Shown here one piece after another: positions 1 through 7,906 of a DNA stretch of 64,000 bases; positions within the stretch are counted from its first letter, which is position 1; the number at the start of each line of letters is the position of its first letter. The stretch is from Candidatus Gastranaerophilales bacterium (GTDB taxonomy: Bacteria > Cyanobacteriota > Vampirovibrionia > Gastranaerophilales > Gastranaerophilaceae): contig CALVBS010000003.1 of assembly GCA_944325865.1 (NCBI GenBank), positions 137,223-201,222 on the forward strand, read 5' to 3'. A program made the translations under genes and the position numbers. The notes below the pieces were generated by a model. That model worked only from the letters and a program-made list of their open reading frames with translations, was not told the DNA's origin and made no database searches.

Positions 1-612
1 AATTTCAGGATATTTTGTTGACTCACAGTAAACATTAATTATTGAATTTTTATTATATCTTTTCATTGCTGCAAACATATTTTTTAAGTTATCAGCATGT
101 CTGTCATACCAGTAAGAATCTCCTGGTGTTATAGAACCATGGGTTATCCCCTCGGGCATAAGTGTTTCAATCATAAAATCAAGTTTTTCCGGTAAACAGT
201 CATATGCGGCATGATATAGACTGTGGGTTCCTGTTTTTTGATTATAAAGATACATAACAGAGCAGTCGTGTACAAAAGAGGTAGATATCGGAACATCAGA
301 TTTTGCTTTTAAAAAACAATGTGGAAATCCGTCTTTATTGGTAGAAATACCTTTTGCTCTGATTTCATTAAATGAATCCGGATCAAACATAGACCAGAAA
401 TTTTTCATTGTAATTGCTCCGTTACAGGTGGTTCCCGGACCATTTTTACCGCTGATACCGCTTATATGAGTCAATCCATATTCTTTTGGAAGTGTGGATA
501 TTTTACTTTTTATAAAAATATCTTTAAAAAGTTTTGTCTTATGACCGCAGAAACTCGGTTCGGTTGTAATTGGTTTATTATATGTAATTGCCGGATTAAA
601 TGTTACTATCAT
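1..612 (-). CDS. Hypothetical protein, N-terminal part (runs off the left edge)
   Basis: An open frame of 204 codons reads leftward from an ATG at 612 to base 1 without a stop, so only the N-terminus is visible. The frame is closed by a TAG a few codons upstream, which fixes this ATG as the first possible start; no clear Shine-Dalgarno is seen. The product begins MIVTFNPAITYNKP and has SFCGHKTK around residues 20-27, resembling the short Phe-Gly-type N-terminal segments of other proteins in this window. The rest is soluble-looking, with His, Cys and Trp-Tyr-Asp patches (for example GDSYWYDRHAD) but no motif I can name. It is divergent from the AlgJ-like gene at 741. Function unknown; coding is likely because of length and codon use. 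Confidence 0.7.
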   Translation of the reverse strand, partial: MIVTFNPAITYNKPITTEPSFCGHKTKLFKDIFIKSKISTLPKEYGLTHISGISGKNGPGTTCNGAITMKNFWSMFDPDSFNEIRAKGISTNKDGFPHCFLKAKSDVPISTSFVHDCSVMYLYNQKTGTHSLYHAAYDCLPEKLDFMIETLMPEGITHGSITPGDSYWYDRHADNLKNMFAAMKRYNKNSIINVYCESTKYPEI

Positions 613-681
613 TATGGTTATTATAAACTATGAACAAAATTTTTTTTGCGAAAAAATTGAGACTGTTGTAATAACTTTATA

Positions 682-710
682 TTGTAATTTTATATTATGC
701 ATACTATAAT
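682..710 (+). promoter_or_regulatory. Sigma70-type promoter of the AlgJ-like/MBOAT operon
   Basis: TTGTAA at 682-687 and a perfect TATAAT at 705-710 are separated by 17 bases. The ATG of the AlgJ-like gene lies 30 bases further on, leaving a leader of about 24 nt. Confidence 0.6.
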
Positions 711-740
711 TAAGCAATAAAAGTCATGGAATAAGAGCTG

Positions 741-1058
741 ATGATTATTAAAAAGAGAGTATGCATTTCAGTTATATTAACTGTTTTTGCGATTATTTTT
801 ACCAATCATTTCTGGCTGGTGAGAAAACCTTTAGATGTCAAGCTGTATGCATCGGGTGATAATATAAAACAGATAGAGGTACAGCTTAGTAAAGAAAACT
901 CTCCAGAATTTAAAAAGTTTAAGTCGAGGATATCATCAGAGGATATATTATACGGAACAACCCTTGAGTATATCTTTAAAAAGCCGAGGAATCCCAAATG
1001 GCTGAAAATCGTTGCAGTATCTGACACCACCGGGGGGGGGGGCACGCCTAACTCTTAG
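741..1058 (+). CDS. AlgJ/AlgX-like polysaccharide O-acetylation protein, N-terminal fragment (frame lost at poly-G)
   Basis: 105 codons: one N-terminal membrane anchor (about residues 5-25) followed by a periplasmic-type segment, then four Gly codons from an 11-G run at 1032-1042 and a stop at 1058. The reading frame that continues the protein is the adjacent one (1012-2349). Removing a single G would join the two as one protein of about 550 residues. I therefore read this as the 5' part of one gene, switched off or broken at the G tract, not as a free-standing protein. A good promoter lies at 682-710; the start has only a weak purine-rich stretch (ggaataagag) before it. See the entries for the tract and for the downstream part. 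Confidence 0.6.
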   Translation: MIIKKRVCISVILTVFAIIFTNHFWLVRKPLDVKLYASGDNIKQIEVQLSKENSPEFKKFKSRISSEDILYGTTLEYIFKKPRNPKWLKIVAVSDTTGGGGTPNS

Positions 1059-2349
1059 CAATATCAGTATTAAGAACCATAAATACAAGCTAAGTGATTT
1101 AGAAAATTTTTCCGCTAAAAATGCATCTTTAAGAATTCAGGAAAATCAATTAATTATAATTCCTGACAATAAGGAATTTGAGATTAGTTATAATAAATCT
1201 CTTGATATCAGAGGAAGTATAAAATTTGATATAAAAATTTTACTGATAATAGTAATTCTGACGTATTTAGCATCTTATAAGTTAACATCCTATCTTGCAG
1301 ATTTTAAAGTTTCAGAAAATAAATCAAGACTGGATATTATATTTTTAACAATATTTTTCATTTTATTGTATATACCAATGATGAAAATTTCAGATGAGGA
1401 AATCTCCCCAAAAGAAAACCGGAGACTAGCAGCATATAAACCATTTATCGAGCATAATGAAATAAATTATAATTTCGGCAAAGATTTCGACAGCTGGTTT
1501 TCCGATAGATTCTTGTTAAGAGATGTCTTAATACCGCTATATAATAAAATTAATTTGACCTTAAGAAGTGATTTTGTTGAAACTCGAAAAGTTGATTTAA
1601 TAAAAAGTAACGGTTGGATGTTTGAAAAATATCCAAATATATTAACACAAGAAGAGCTTATCAAAATAGCTTCTAATTTAAATACACTAAATCAATTTTG
1701 TATTAATCATAATATAAAATTATATATACTTATCCCTCCAGCTAAAGAATTTTACTATAGAAAATATTATTCCAGATATAAAAATGCACCGAAAGATCCT
1801 ACCCCTTACTTAGTAAACTATGCAAAAGAAAAATATAAGTTGGATATAATTTATCCGGAAAAAGAATTAAGGCAAGAAGAAAAAGAAAATTATATCTATT
1901 TTAAAACTGATCATCATTTAACTGATTATGGGAGTTATATTGTTTATAAGGTGTTAATGACTAAAATGTCTCATGAGTTACCTATGTTAAAACCTACTTC
2001 ATTAAAAGACTTTAATATTTATAAGAGAAATTTAGCAAGATATGAGTGGGGTAGAGATTTTAATGAAGGTTGGTCATATCTTGGTAGTGGTATTTCTGAT
2101 GAAAATGTTTTAAAAACTGAATATGAGTATTATGACTACAAATATCCTGAGAATATTAATATATTAAAAAATAACAGCGGTTATCCTTATATGCAACTCA
2201 ACCGAAAAGGTTCCTATAAATTATTACTACTTGGAGATTCTTTCCAGGAGAATTTGACATATTTTCTCAATACAAATTTTAATGAGATAAGAAAATACAG
2301 ATTAAATTCTCCAAATATACTCCAAAAAGATCTTATAAACTGGAAATGA
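1012..2349 (+). CDS. AlgJ/AlgX-like SGNH-fold polysaccharide O-acetylation protein, main body
   Basis: This frame carries most of the protein: a membrane segment near residues 70-90 of this frame, a second near 115-130, then an SGNH/AlgJ-type domain. Family-type signatures are the KTDHHLTDYGSY block (Asp-His pair about residues 310-320) and LLLGDSFQEN near residue 405 (Ser-containing block). Proteins of this type work in the periplasm with an MBOAT transporter-acyltransferase to O-acetylate a surface polysaccharide, and an MBOAT gene follows directly. The formal ATG at 1012 is only an in-frame Met before the poly-G tract; the native start is probably 741 in the other frame. The 3' end is also disturbed: family-like residues (KPFENIAQKVKPDAILLIW) continue in another frame to a TAG at 2457-2459. 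So the gene carries two frame breaks in this sequence: pseudogene, phase-off state or sequence error. Confidence 0.65.
   Translation: MQYLTPPGGGARLTLSNISIKNHKYKLSDLENFSAKNASLRIQENQLIIIPDNKEFEISYNKSLDIRGSIKFDIKILLIIVILTYLASYKLTSYLADFKVSENKSRLDIIFLTIFFILLYIPMMKISDEEISPKENRRLAAYKPFIEHNEINYNFGKDFDSWFSDRFLLRDVLIPLYNKINLTLRSDFVETRKVDLIKSNGWMFEKYPNILTQEELIKIASNLNTLNQFCINHNIKLYILIPPAKEFYYRKYYSRYKNAPKDPTPYLVNYAKEKYKLDIIYPEKELRQEEKENYIYFKTDHHLTDYGSYIVYKVLMTKMSHELPMLKPTSLKDFNIYKRNLARYEWGRDFNEGWSYLGSGISDENVLKTEYEYYDYKYPENINILKNNSGYPYMQLNRKGSYKLLLLGDSFQENLTYFLNTNFNEIRKYRLNSPNILQKDLINWK
1032..1042 (+). repeat. Poly-G tract (G11) inside the AlgJ-like gene
   Basis: Eleven consecutive G residues in a strongly AT-rich context. 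With 11 G the upstream frame ends 16 bases after the tract; with 10 (or 13) G it continues into the downstream frame. This is the classic layout of a slipped-strand contingency locus, but also a place where sequencing errors occur. Confidence 0.85.
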
Positions 2350-2458
2350 AACCTTTTGAAAATATTGCTCAAAAGGTTAAACCTGATGCAATTTTATTAA
2401 TATGGAATACGGGTTGGCTGGAGCATCTTGAATATATGTATCCATCGGAGGGTGAGTA

Positions 2459-3850
2459 GTGCTTTTTAGTTCAATGACATTTGTATTTATGTTTTTGCCG
2501 CTTGTGTGTGCGTTGTATCTTCTCAGTAAAAAAGAATTGCACAATCCTATTTTACTAGTTGCCAGCATTTTGTTCTATGCCTGGGGTGAGCCAAAGTTTT
2601 TGGCCATTATGCTTATAACAATCATATTAAATTACTATGGTGCAATTATTGTTGAGAAATCTGTAAATAAGAAAATTCCTTTAATAATAACAATAATATC
2701 CAATTTAGGTTTTTTGATATATTTCAAGTATTTTAATTTTATATTAGATAACCTAAATGCTCTTTTGCATTCAAATATAGACCCATTGAATATAATTATG
2801 CCAATAGGAATTTCTTTTTATACATTTCAGGCCCTTTCATATGTAATTGACGTTTACAGAGGAGAATGTAAAGCTCAAAAAGACATATATAAGCTGGCTT
2901 TATTTATTTGTTTGTTTCCTCAATTAATTGCCGGGCCTATTGTCAAGTATCATGATATTGCAGATCAGATAGATGACAGGGAGGTAAATTTTGATAAGGT
3001 AACTCTCGGTGTTAAACGTTTTATAATAGGCCTGGCAAAAAAGATGTTAATAGCAAATACAATGGGGGCTATTGCAGATAAAATATTTATGCAGCCTGCT
3101 GATTCGTTTACACCTCTGACCGCATGGCTTGGAGCTTTATCCTATACAATGCAGTTATATTATGACTTTTCCGGATATTCGGATATGGCAATAGGATTAG
3201 GGTTGATATTCGGATTTACATTTATGGAAAACTTTAATTATCCTTATATATCTAAGTCAATCACAGAGTTTTGGAGAAGATGGCATATTTCGCTTTCAAC
3301 TTGGTTTAAGCAGTATGTGTATATTCCATTAGGCGGAAATAGAAAAGGAAACAATAGAACTTATATAAATTTATTTATTGTTTTTCTTTTGACGGGTATC
3401 TGGCATGGTGCAAGCTGGAATTTTGTATTCTGGGGTATATGGAACGGATTTTTTATAATACTGGAAAAAGCTACAGGCTGGTGTAATGAGACCGGTAACC
3501 GTTTTGTAAACATTTTAAAACACATATATACAATATTTGTTTTTGTAATAGGCTGGGTTATGTTTAGGTCAGAAGATATGACGTATGCACTGACTTATAT
3601 AAAAAATATGTTTGGTTTAATTGATGTGCATGATGTAACTTATAATATGATTTATTATGGTGATTATATCGAAATCTTTATCTTTATTACTGCGATATTA
3701 TGTGCAATGCCGTTTTTTAAAAATATGATATATAAAGAAAAAAAATGTATTAAGTTTGCAGTAAATATTTGGTTATTATTGTTGTTTATTATTTCGGCGG
3801 CATCTATCGCAAATTCAACTTACAATCCATTTATTTACTTCAGGTTTTAG
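2459..3850 (+). CDS. MBOAT family O-acyltransferase (AlgI-like)
   Basis: A 463-residue polytopic membrane protein of the membrane-bound O-acyltransferase family. AlgI-type members move acyl groups across the inner membrane for O-acetylation of an exported polysaccharide. Visible family features are FWRRWHISLSTWF near residues 272-284, the PLGGNRKG loop, and LLTGIWHGASWNF with the near-invariant His near residue 320. The start is GTG at 2459, overlapping the TAG (2457-2459) that ends the out-of-frame tail of the AlgJ-like gene, with GGAGGG a few bases upstream; the pair are therefore translationally coupled. Length is normal for the family. Partner and substrate polysaccharide are not identified, but the pairing with an AlgJ-like protein is the usual one. 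Confidence 0.9.
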   Translation: MLFSSMTFVFMFLPLVCALYLLSKKELHNPILLVASILFYAWGEPKFLAIMLITIILNYYGAIIVEKSVNKKIPLIITIISNLGFLIYFKYFNFILDNLNALLHSNIDPLNIIMPIGISFYTFQALSYVIDVYRGECKAQKDIYKLALFICLFPQLIAGPIVKYHDIADQIDDREVNFDKVTLGVKRFIIGLAKKMLIANTMGAIADKIFMQPADSFTPLTAWLGALSYTMQLYYDFSGYSDMAIGLGLIFGFTFMENFNYPYISKSITEFWRRWHISLSTWFKQYVYIPLGGNRKGNNRTYINLFIVFLLTGIWHGASWNFVFWGIWNGFFIILEKATGWCNETGNRFVNILKHIYTIFVFVIGWVMFRSEDMTYALTYIKNMFGLIDVHDVTYNMIYYGDYIEIFIFITAILCAMPFFKNMIYKEKKCIKFAVNIWLLLLFIISAASIANSTYNPFIYFRF

Positions 3851-3854
3851 GTAT

Positions 3855-4817
3855 TTAAAATCCAATATTTACAAAAATTGGCAAGTGATCACTCCCAAAG
3901 TATTTTCCGATTTTGAATTCAATTACATTTAATTTTGAATTTACAAGTATATGTTCTAGAGAAATTCTAAAAATTGGCAGAAATTTGCTATTCCATGTTC
4001 CAGCAATGTTTTTTCGTATAGATTGTGCCTCTTTGAAATTTGCTGATTGGATATGTTTTTTATAAGAAAATGAATAAATTGTGGTATTTAAATCCCCGGC
4101 AATGATTAGCGGGGTGTTTTGATTCTCTTTTTTTAGGTCATGTATTTTTTTTAACATTTCATTTCTTATACGTAAATATTCTTTTGACGTTGGTGGTAAT
4201 GTATGTATGCAATATAGTTTAATGTTTTTATCTGAAATCTTAATTTCTGTATTTATTACAGGTACTTCATAGTCAGTCCAATTTTCAACTGATGCATTGT
4301 GTAAAGGAAATTTTGAATATAGTGCGATTCCAAAGTTATCGTCACGCGGGTGCTCAATGTAGTAAGGGTAGTCTTTTTTTAGTTTGTTAATACTTTTAAG
4401 CCAGTTGTAATCAACTTCTTGGGTAATAATTATGTCCGGCATTTCACTGCTTATTTGACTTGTAAGCTTGTTATATTCTTTATTCTGCGTTAAAACATTA
4501 TACAATGCAATTTTTATTGTATTTTTGCTCTCAAATTTAGGTGTATTTCCTATATAAGGAGTTATGTCCTTAAAGTTAATACATATAAGTAGAATTGAGA
4601 TGATACCACATACTATAAATTTTTTATTATTGAAAGATAAATAGATGAAGATTACAAAAAATAGAATATTAACTATAATATACTGCAATTTGAAATGAGA
4701 AAATATATCAGCGTATAAATTAATATATGGCAAATTTGCCAGTATATTAATAAAAATAAATACAATGAAGACACATAAACTGCGTGTTTTTAAATAATTA
4801 TCAATTTTATGTTTCAT
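3855..4817 (-). CDS. Membrane-anchored endonuclease/exonuclease/phosphatase family protein
   Basis: About 320 residues from the Met at 4817: three hydrophobic segments in the first 90 residues, then an EEP-fold domain. Recognisable family blocks are QEVDYNWL (metal-binding Glu), the HTLPP strand, AGDLNTT (Asp-Leu-Asn) and the C-terminal GSDHLPIFV (Ser-Asp-His catalytic block). Members are Mg2+-dependent phosphoesterases; membrane-anchored ones are often of unknown substrate. An open frame continues 44 codons upstream to 4949, but that part looks like non-coding promoter DNA, so I take the internal ATG; its Shine-Dalgarno is weak (aagaaaaaa). It is convergent with the MBOAT gene, with only 4 bases between the stop codons. 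Confidence 0.75.
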   Translation of the reverse strand: MKHKIDNYLKTRSLCVFIVFIFINILANLPYINLYADIFSHFKLQYIIVNILFFVIFIYLSFNNKKFIVCGIISILLICINFKDITPYIGNTPKFESKNTIKIALYNVLTQNKEYNKLTSQISSEMPDIIITQEVDYNWLKSINKLKKDYPYYIEHPRDDNFGIALYSKFPLHNASVENWTDYEVPVINTEIKISDKNIKLYCIHTLPPTSKEYLRIRNEMLKKIHDLKKENQNTPLIIAGDLNTTIYSFSYKKHIQSANFKEAQSIRKNIAGTWNSKFLPIFRISLEHILVNSKLNVIEFKIGKYFGSDHLPIFVNIGF

Positions 4818-4974
4818 ATTTTTTCTTAGATTAACATTTTTAACTAAATATGTAAACCTTTTGACTTGAAGTAAACTAGTCTCTGCAATAGTAGAGTATA
4901 ATGCCTCCTGTATTAGACTAAATGTGAGAATAGAGACTATTAAGACCAACTTTTAAAAAGATAGAAACAAAAAC

Positions 4975-5046
4975 TGGGCCCGGAGGGATTCGAACCCACG
5001 ACCAAAGGATTATGAGTCCTCTGCGCTACCGCTGCGCCACAAGCCC
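4975..5046 (-). tRNA. tRNA-Met (CAT)
   Basis: The reverse strand folds as a full cloverleaf: acceptor GGGCTTG pairs with CGGGCCC (two G-T wobbles), the T arm carries GGGTTCGAATCCC, and the anticodon loop is CTCATAA with anticodon CAT. Discriminator base is A and no CCA is encoded. It could be elongator Met or the Ile tRNA whose C34 is modified to lysidine; the sequence alone does not decide. Confidence 0.93.
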
Positions 5047-5190
5047 AAGTTTTATATTTAATTTTCTTAAATTCCAGATTGATTCTGAAATTTAATCCGC
5101 TCCCGTCTTAAACTAAGTGCTATTAACTATCTCTAGCCCAAGCGTTTGCATTTATAAACTTATCATTAAAGTATAAAAAAATCAAGAGGA

Positions 5191-6216
5191 TTATCTGATT
5201 TTTAACTCTATTCCACCTGTAACACTACTGGGCGGGATGATTTTGTCGCAAATATTTTCTCTGATTTCACTTCCGCTTGCTACAACACAATTGGATATTT
5301 TAACGCCATCCGCAATTTTTACATTATCCCAGATGATTGAATTTTCAATAATAACATTCCGTCCGATACTACAGTTGCATCCTATTGTAGAATTTCCTAT
5401 GAATTTTAAATCATCAGGCAATGTGCTTGTAGCTGAAATATATTGACCGTAAGCAGTACGTATCACCTGTCCGTGAGAAAAAGAACATGCTCCGTCAAAT
5501 AAATCCTGAGTTGATTGTTTATATTGTTCAAGGGTTCCTATATCTGTCCAGTAATTTTCAATAATAAATGTGTTTATGTTTTTTTCTTTTAACAATTTTG
5601 GAAACACATTTTTAGCGAAATCATAAAAAGTATTTTCCGGAATATAATCAAAAATTTTGTAATCAAATATGTAAATTCCGGTATTAATAAAATTACTTTT
5701 AGCCTCTTCAATAGATGGTTTTTCCTGAAATTCCGTAATAAAGCCGTTTTCATCTGTAACAACCACCCCGAAATGGGAAACCTCTTCATGCGGAATACGT
5801 TTAATTCCGATAGTGGCTATAGCACCTGATTTTCTATGAATGTCAATTCCTTTTTGTAAATCAGCATTAGTTAATCCATCTGCTGACAATACAAGGAATT
5901 CATCGTTTTTATCAAAGAAAAACTGGCATTTTTTTAAACCGCCTGCAGTTCCGGATAGAGTTTGTTCTTTAATAAACTCAAAATTTACTCCGAAATTAAT
6001 ATTTTTATATCTGTTTATAATTTTATCTGCAAGATAATATGTATTGGCGACAATATCTTTTACCCCTATGCTTTTTAGATTATCAATAAGAATGTCCATA
6101 ACAGGACGGTTTGCAATCGGAACAAGGGGTTTGGGAACAGCTTTTGTAAGCGGATCAAGTCTGCTTCCGACTCCTGCGGCCATTATCATTGCTTTCAAAC
6201 GTTTATTAGTATTCAT
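5191..6216 (-). CDS. Sugar-phosphate nucleotidyltransferase with C-terminal beta-helix
   Basis: NTP-transferase of the mannose-1-phosphate guanylyltransferase/glucose-1-phosphate nucleotidyltransferase type. The N-terminus has the nucleotide-binding signature AAGVGSRLDPLTKAVPKPL, followed by LSGTAGGLKK, LVLSADGLTN (metal Asp) and EFQEKP. After residue about 260 a hexapeptide-type left-handed beta-helix follows (STIGCNCSIGRNVIIENSII). It would make an NDP-sugar for cell-envelope glycans. An open frame extends to 6261, but a TATAAT on this strand lies 10 bases before the Met at 6216, so I use this start; the Met two codons upstream is an alternative. The exact nucleotide and sugar cannot be told from sequence. 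Confidence 0.85.
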   Translation of the reverse strand: MNTNKRLKAMIMAAGVGSRLDPLTKAVPKPLVPIANRPVMDILIDNLKSIGVKDIVANTYYLADKIINRYKNINFGVNFEFIKEQTLSGTAGGLKKCQFFFDKNDEFLVLSADGLTNADLQKGIDIHRKSGAIATIGIKRIPHEEVSHFGVVVTDENGFITEFQEKPSIEEAKSNFINTGIYIFDYKIFDYIPENTFYDFAKNVFPKLLKEKNINTFIIENYWTDIGTLEQYKQSTQDLFDGACSFSHGQVIRTAYGQYISATSTLPDDLKFIGNSTIGCNCSIGRNVIIENSIIWDNVKIADGVKISNCVVASGSEIRENICDKIIPPSSVTGGIELKIR

Positions 6217-6438
6217 AATCATTTCGATTATAATGATTACACGAACCTGATATAATTGCAATATATTAATATTATTTCTTTAAAATTCATAATAAAATGT
6301 TACACAACAGCAACAATGGTGGTTGAAAATTATTCGAACTTATCAGGGGCTATTTACAATCGAAACGGGTTCCTGTACAATAATAAAGAAATATCTTGAA
6401 CCATGCCGGTGACGGAGTTGCCGGAATATACTAACCAT

Positions 6439-6525
6439 AGAGAGGTGTCCGAGCGGTTTAAGGTGCAATCTTGGAAAGGTTGTGTAGGTGCAAATCTACC
6501 GTGGGTTCGAATCCCATCCTCTCTG
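6439..6525 (+). tRNA. tRNA-Ser (GGA)
   Basis: 87 nt. Acceptor AGAGAGG pairs with CCTCTCT, discriminator G; class II tRNA with a long variable arm; anticodon stem CAATC/GGTTG with loop TTGGAAA, anticodon GGA. T arm GGGTTCGAATCCC. No CCA is encoded. Confidence 0.95.
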
Positions 6526-6538
6526 TTTTTTAAATTAA

Positions 6539-6625
6539 GGAGAGGTGTCCGAGTGGTTTAAGGTGCGGATCTCGAAAGTCTGTGAGGGGTAACACTCTCC
6601 GTGGGTTCGAATCCCACCCTCTCCG
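6539..6625 (+). tRNA. tRNA-Ser (CGA)
   Basis: 87 nt, 13 bases after the first tRNA-Ser. Acceptor GGAGAGG pairs with CCTCTCC, discriminator G; loop CTCGAAA gives anticodon CGA; long variable arm. The two genes are almost identical outside the anticodon and variable arms, suggesting an old tandem duplication. Confidence 0.95.
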
Positions 6626-6664
6626 TTTATAGTTTAATAAGCAGTTTGTAGTTTTTTGTCCAGG

Positions 6665-6860
6665 TTGATTTGTACGGTGTTTTTGTATATTATACTTTAA
6701 CGTCCAGTTTGTTACACTAATAATAAACTGTCAGTTGGGCATACTTGCCCAACAATACTAAACATTAGCCGTCGGAAGCTCTGTGATGCATTGTTTTTAA
6801 ACTGGACTGAACTGGACTTTATTAGGACTTGGATTTACAAATGATACTTTTAAATTAGCC
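6665..6860 (+). repeat. Diverged direct repeat, copy A (non-coding)
   Basis: About 195 bases that recur, clearly diverged, at 7631-7834. Shared blocks include TTGATTTGTACGGTGTTTTT, GTCCAGTTTGTT, TAATAATAAA and GACTTTATTA. It contains a perfect 20-nt hairpin at 6734-6753, and GTCCAGTTT near 6703 can pair with AAACTGGAC near 6799 to make a larger stem. No ORF with coding character is seen in 6626-7072. Confidence 0.7.
6734..6753 (+). repeat. 20-nt palindromic hairpin (8-4-8)
   Basis: GTTGGGCA-TACT-TGCCCAAC, perfect 8-bp arms. The exact reverse complement occurs at 6916-6935, and a copy with one mismatch at 7712-7731. Confidence 0.85.
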
Positions 6861-6915
6861 TGATGCTTACTCAAATTTAAGAATTTTTACAGTCCAATTA
6901 ATGTCCAAATTTATC

Positions 6916-6935
6916 GTTGGGCAAGTATGCCCAAC
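6916..6935 (-). repeat. 20-nt palindromic hairpin, inverted copy
   Basis: GTTGGGCA-AGTA-TGCCCAAC, the exact reverse complement of the hairpin at 6734-6753, lying 162 bases after it, so the two copies bracket that stretch in opposite orientation. Confidence 0.85.
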
Positions 6936-7072
6936 CAACAAGCCAAGTTTGATATTTGAAATTGGAAAGATTTTATTTGTTTTTATTGTTTGTATGGCTG
7001 TATATGTGCCATTGAATTTTCTAATGAAGATGGATTATGCTAGCGAGCTTGCTATAAGACTAAAAAATAAGC

Positions 7073-7471
7073 TTAGTTAGACTTGAACCGAACTATTTTA
7101 TACAATATGATGCTTCTTTTATTCCCACTATTCGGGTAATAAAGCTTATATTTATTTTCAAATTCCCTATATAGTTTCCTCAAATTCTTATCCCTTGCAA
7201 TTGTTTTCATAATTCTTATTGGAGCTAGGAGTACATTTTTTAGTTCAATAAGATGGTCTTTTATCCTCATTGGATACGAAACAGAATCCATATATTTTGC
7301 TCTATCAGCAAAATAGTCAGCCATATTTTCTATTTCCAAATATTTAGCGATCCCTGGGGCCTCAAGCCCTTCTTTCAGGTATTTTTCAACTGCTTTACCC
7401 AGTCGCTTATCATTATTTGTAGCGTAGCGCCACATAGCATTAGTACTTTTTGTTATAACATCGTAATTCAT
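7073..7471 (-). CDS. Hypothetical protein between repeat copies
   Basis: 132 codons, Lys/Arg/Tyr-rich and predicted mostly helical, with no signal peptide or membrane segment and no motif I recognise. A TATAAT on this strand ends 8 bases before the ATG, which supports a real, nearly leaderless gene; there is no Shine-Dalgarno. It sits alone between the two copies of a diverged ~200-bp repeat, as though cargo of a decayed element. The opposite strand has a shorter open frame with no better claim. Moderate confidence that it is coding; function unknown. Confidence 0.5.
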   Translation of the reverse strand: MNYDVITKSTNAMWRYATNNDKRLGKAVEKYLKEGLEAPGIAKYLEIENMADYFADRAKYMDSVSYPMRIKDHLIELKNVLLAPIRIMKTIARDKNLRKLYREFENKYKLYYPNSGNKRSIILYKIVRFKSN

Positions 7472-7547
7472 AAGATTTCATTATATATTTTATTATAAAT
7501 CAAAGAATTTTTTTGCTATTATTATTAAAAAGGAGATAAGTTTGTAG

Positions 7548-7567
7548 GTTGGGGTTTCTACCCCAAC
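7548..7567 (+). repeat. 20-nt palindromic hairpin, variant (8-4-8)
   Basis: GTTGGGGT-TTCT-ACCCCAAC: the same length, loop size and GTTGGG...CCCAAC ends as the hairpins at 6734 and 6916, with a different centre. It lies in the gene-free stretch 7472-7906. Confidence 0.75.
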
Positions 7568-7630
7568 ACAAAGTGTCCCAAAATAATCAAACCATCTGTA
7601 ACAAGTAGCCAAACCATGTGTTCTTTTACA

Positions 7631-7834
7631 TTGATTTGTACGGTGTTTTTGTATATTTTCCCGTCCGCTGTACTTTAATGTCCAGTTTGTTGCCCTAATA
7701 ATAAAATGTCGGTTGGGCATACTTGCACAACAACACAAAGTATTAGGCGTCGAAAGTGGCTTGATATTGTATTTTTAAACTATCTTAAATCGGACTTTAT
7801 TATGACTTGAATTTAAAAAACTTTTTTAAATTAG
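7631..7834 (+). repeat. Diverged direct repeat, copy B (non-coding)
   Basis: Second copy of the ~200-bp repeat at 6665-6860, with an extra ~11 bases near 7659 and many substitutions. Its internal hairpin at 7712-7731 has one mismatch (TTGCACAAC), and the larger GTCCAGTTT/AAACTGGAC pairing is lost, so this copy looks more decayed. Nothing coding is supported in 7472-7906. Confidence 0.65.
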
Positions 7835-7906
7835 ACTATTACTTTAAAATCAAAGAAAATTTAAAATCAGATTAATCTCCAAAGCTCTTGTTTTGCATAT
7901 TTTATA

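Noticed and set aside
4818-4949. Upstream extension of the endonuclease/phosphatase protein
   Set aside because: Overlaps probable promoter sequence and adds no family-like residues; internal ATG preferred.
7493-7738. Minus-strand open frame of 81 codons
   Set aside because: It runs through a hairpin and repeat copy B and has no ribosome site or family features.
6665-7834. CRISPR array
   Set aside because: Hairpins are only four, irregularly spaced and in both orientations; no regular spacers and no cas genes.
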